Assembly: GCF_002135355.1 (NCBI RefSeq)
Contig: NZ_NEGE01000001.1
Location: 234,264 to 298,263, forward strand
Reading direction: 5' to 3'
Source: Acinetobacter sp. ANC 4169
GTDB taxonomy: Bacteria; Pseudomonadota; Gammaproteobacteria; Pseudomonadales; Moraxellaceae
Length of the DNA: 64,000 nt
Below, one piece after another: positions 63,706 through 64,000 of this stretch (within the stretch, counting starts at the first letter, position 1; each line of letters opens with the position of its first letter). The notes under the pieces are model-generated. The model did no database searches, was not told the DNA's origin, and saw nothing but the letters and a program-made list of their open reading frames with translations. A program made the position numbers and the translations under genes.

Positions 63706-64000
63706 TTAGTTACTAGCAACAAACTGCTCAGCGAAAATATTCTCTGGTTTAACACCTAACTCTAATAAACGAGTAGTTGCAGCATTGATCATCGGCTGCG
63801 GACCACAAAGATAAGCAACTGTGTTGGAATCGGTTATATCAGCTTCACTCAAGGCACTCACCGGACTTCCGGCATGATGACCTTCTTGGGCTTCTCGATC
63901 TACGCAGATTCTTGCTTCTAAAGTCGGTAACCACTGGCTCCTTAACGCAATGTCATCCAGGCAAAATAGTGCTTCAGGTGTGGCACAGCCGAAATTGAGT
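63706..64000 (-). CDS. One-piece [2Fe-2S]/FAD oxygenase reductase, copy 2 (partial)
   Basis: The C-terminal 97 codons of a second copy of the reductase gene at 52553, including CGPQPMINAATTRLL and the stop at 63706. Protein sequence is identical in the visible part; the last two sense codons differ only silently (AGC for GGC context, AAC for AAT). The rest lies beyond the right edge. A second reductase suggests a second oxygenase farther right or a duplicated segment. Confidence 0.95.
   Translation of the reverse strand, partial: LNFGCATPEALFCLDDIALRSQWLPTLEARICVDREAQEGHHAGSPVSALSEADITDSNTVAYLCGPQPMINAATTRLLELGVKPENIFAEQFVASN
63717..64000. repeat. Direct repeat, right copy (partner 52564-52847)
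   Basis: These are the same 284 bases as 52564-52847, still continuing at the window edge, so its full length is unknown. Homologous recombination between copies would excise or amplify the 11,153-base segment carrying reductase, AraC regulator, ring-cleavage and amidase genes. Confidence 0.95.

Noticed and set aside
1..64000. CRISPR array or rRNA genes
   Set aside because: No regularly spaced short repeats and no rRNA-like stretches were seen anywhere in the window.

Overview
The window looks like an Acinetobacter chromosome segment. It is AT-rich, it opens with an Acinetobacter-type transketolase/metK core, and the insertion-sequence remnants are of kinds common in that genus. No database search was possible. 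All family calls come from reading motifs and from remembered reference proteins, so family-level calls are firmer than substrate calls.

Region 1 (1-10.5 kb) is ordinary housekeeping DNA: the 5' end of tkt, metK, a LysE/RhtB exporter, fxsA, ruvC, acylphosphatase, nnr divergent from queG, bioB, and several small conserved-type proteins.

Region 2 (10.7-24.45 kb) is the standout. A compact ten-gene operon (11971-23765) lies between a deleted IS5-type element (10765-11321) and a solitary end of the same element type (24417-24443). Four consecutive genes are recognisable homologues of the early clavam (clavulanic acid) enzymes: proclavaminate amidinohydrolase-like (PAH), beta-lactam synthetase-like (BLS), carboxyethylarginine synthase-like (CeaS) and ornithine acetyltransferase-like (OAT2/ArgJ fold). 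They are joined to a lipid module: a membrane acyl desaturase, a Baeyer-Villiger-type flavoprotein, an AMP-forming acyl ligase, a BAHD-like acyltransferase, a stand-alone carrier protein and an Sfp/EntD-type phosphopantetheinyl transferase. No clavaminate synthase is present. The simplest reading is an undescribed pathway to an N-acylated, arginine-derived monocyclic beta-lactam in a Gram-negative bacterium.

Region 3 (24.7-26.6 kb) is an integration junction. It holds a 3' fragment of tRNA-Ile2(CAU), a P4-type tyrosine integrase, and a frameshifted OprD-type porin remnant. The fragment's orientation predicts an element extending to the right.

Region 4 (26.7-42.8 kb) is a 15-gene minus-strand aromatic catabolic operon with a divergent IclR regulator. 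It encodes a Rieske oxygenase with Rieske ferredoxin and FAD reductase, a dihydrodiol-type SDR, an extradiol dioxygenase, an alpha/beta hydrolase, a cupin, an MFS permease, a second SDR lacking the catalytic Tyr/Lys, aspartate dehydrogenase, aldehyde dehydrogenase, a ThDP decarboxylase-like enzyme, aspartase and a porin. The substrate is unknown.

Region 5 (43.0-64 kb) is a second catabolic cluster, also on the minus strand, separated from the first by IS3- and IS6-type scraps. It encodes a full lower meta pathway for 2,3-dihydroxyphenylpropionate (MhpB, C, D, E, F types), a Rieske oxygenase of the CarAa / 2-oxoquinoline 8-monooxygenase type with a one-piece [2Fe-2S]-FAD reductase, a zinc-ligand-deficient alcohol-dehydrogenase-fold reductase, an AraC regulator, a second extradiol dioxygenase/hydrolase/SDR set, two amidases, a cysteine-less racemase-fold protein and an M20-fold protein without usual metal ligands. 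The logic resembles the coumarin route of quinoline degradation. The last 284 bases repeat the reductase gene 11,153 bases upstream, so a second reductase copy begins at the window edge.
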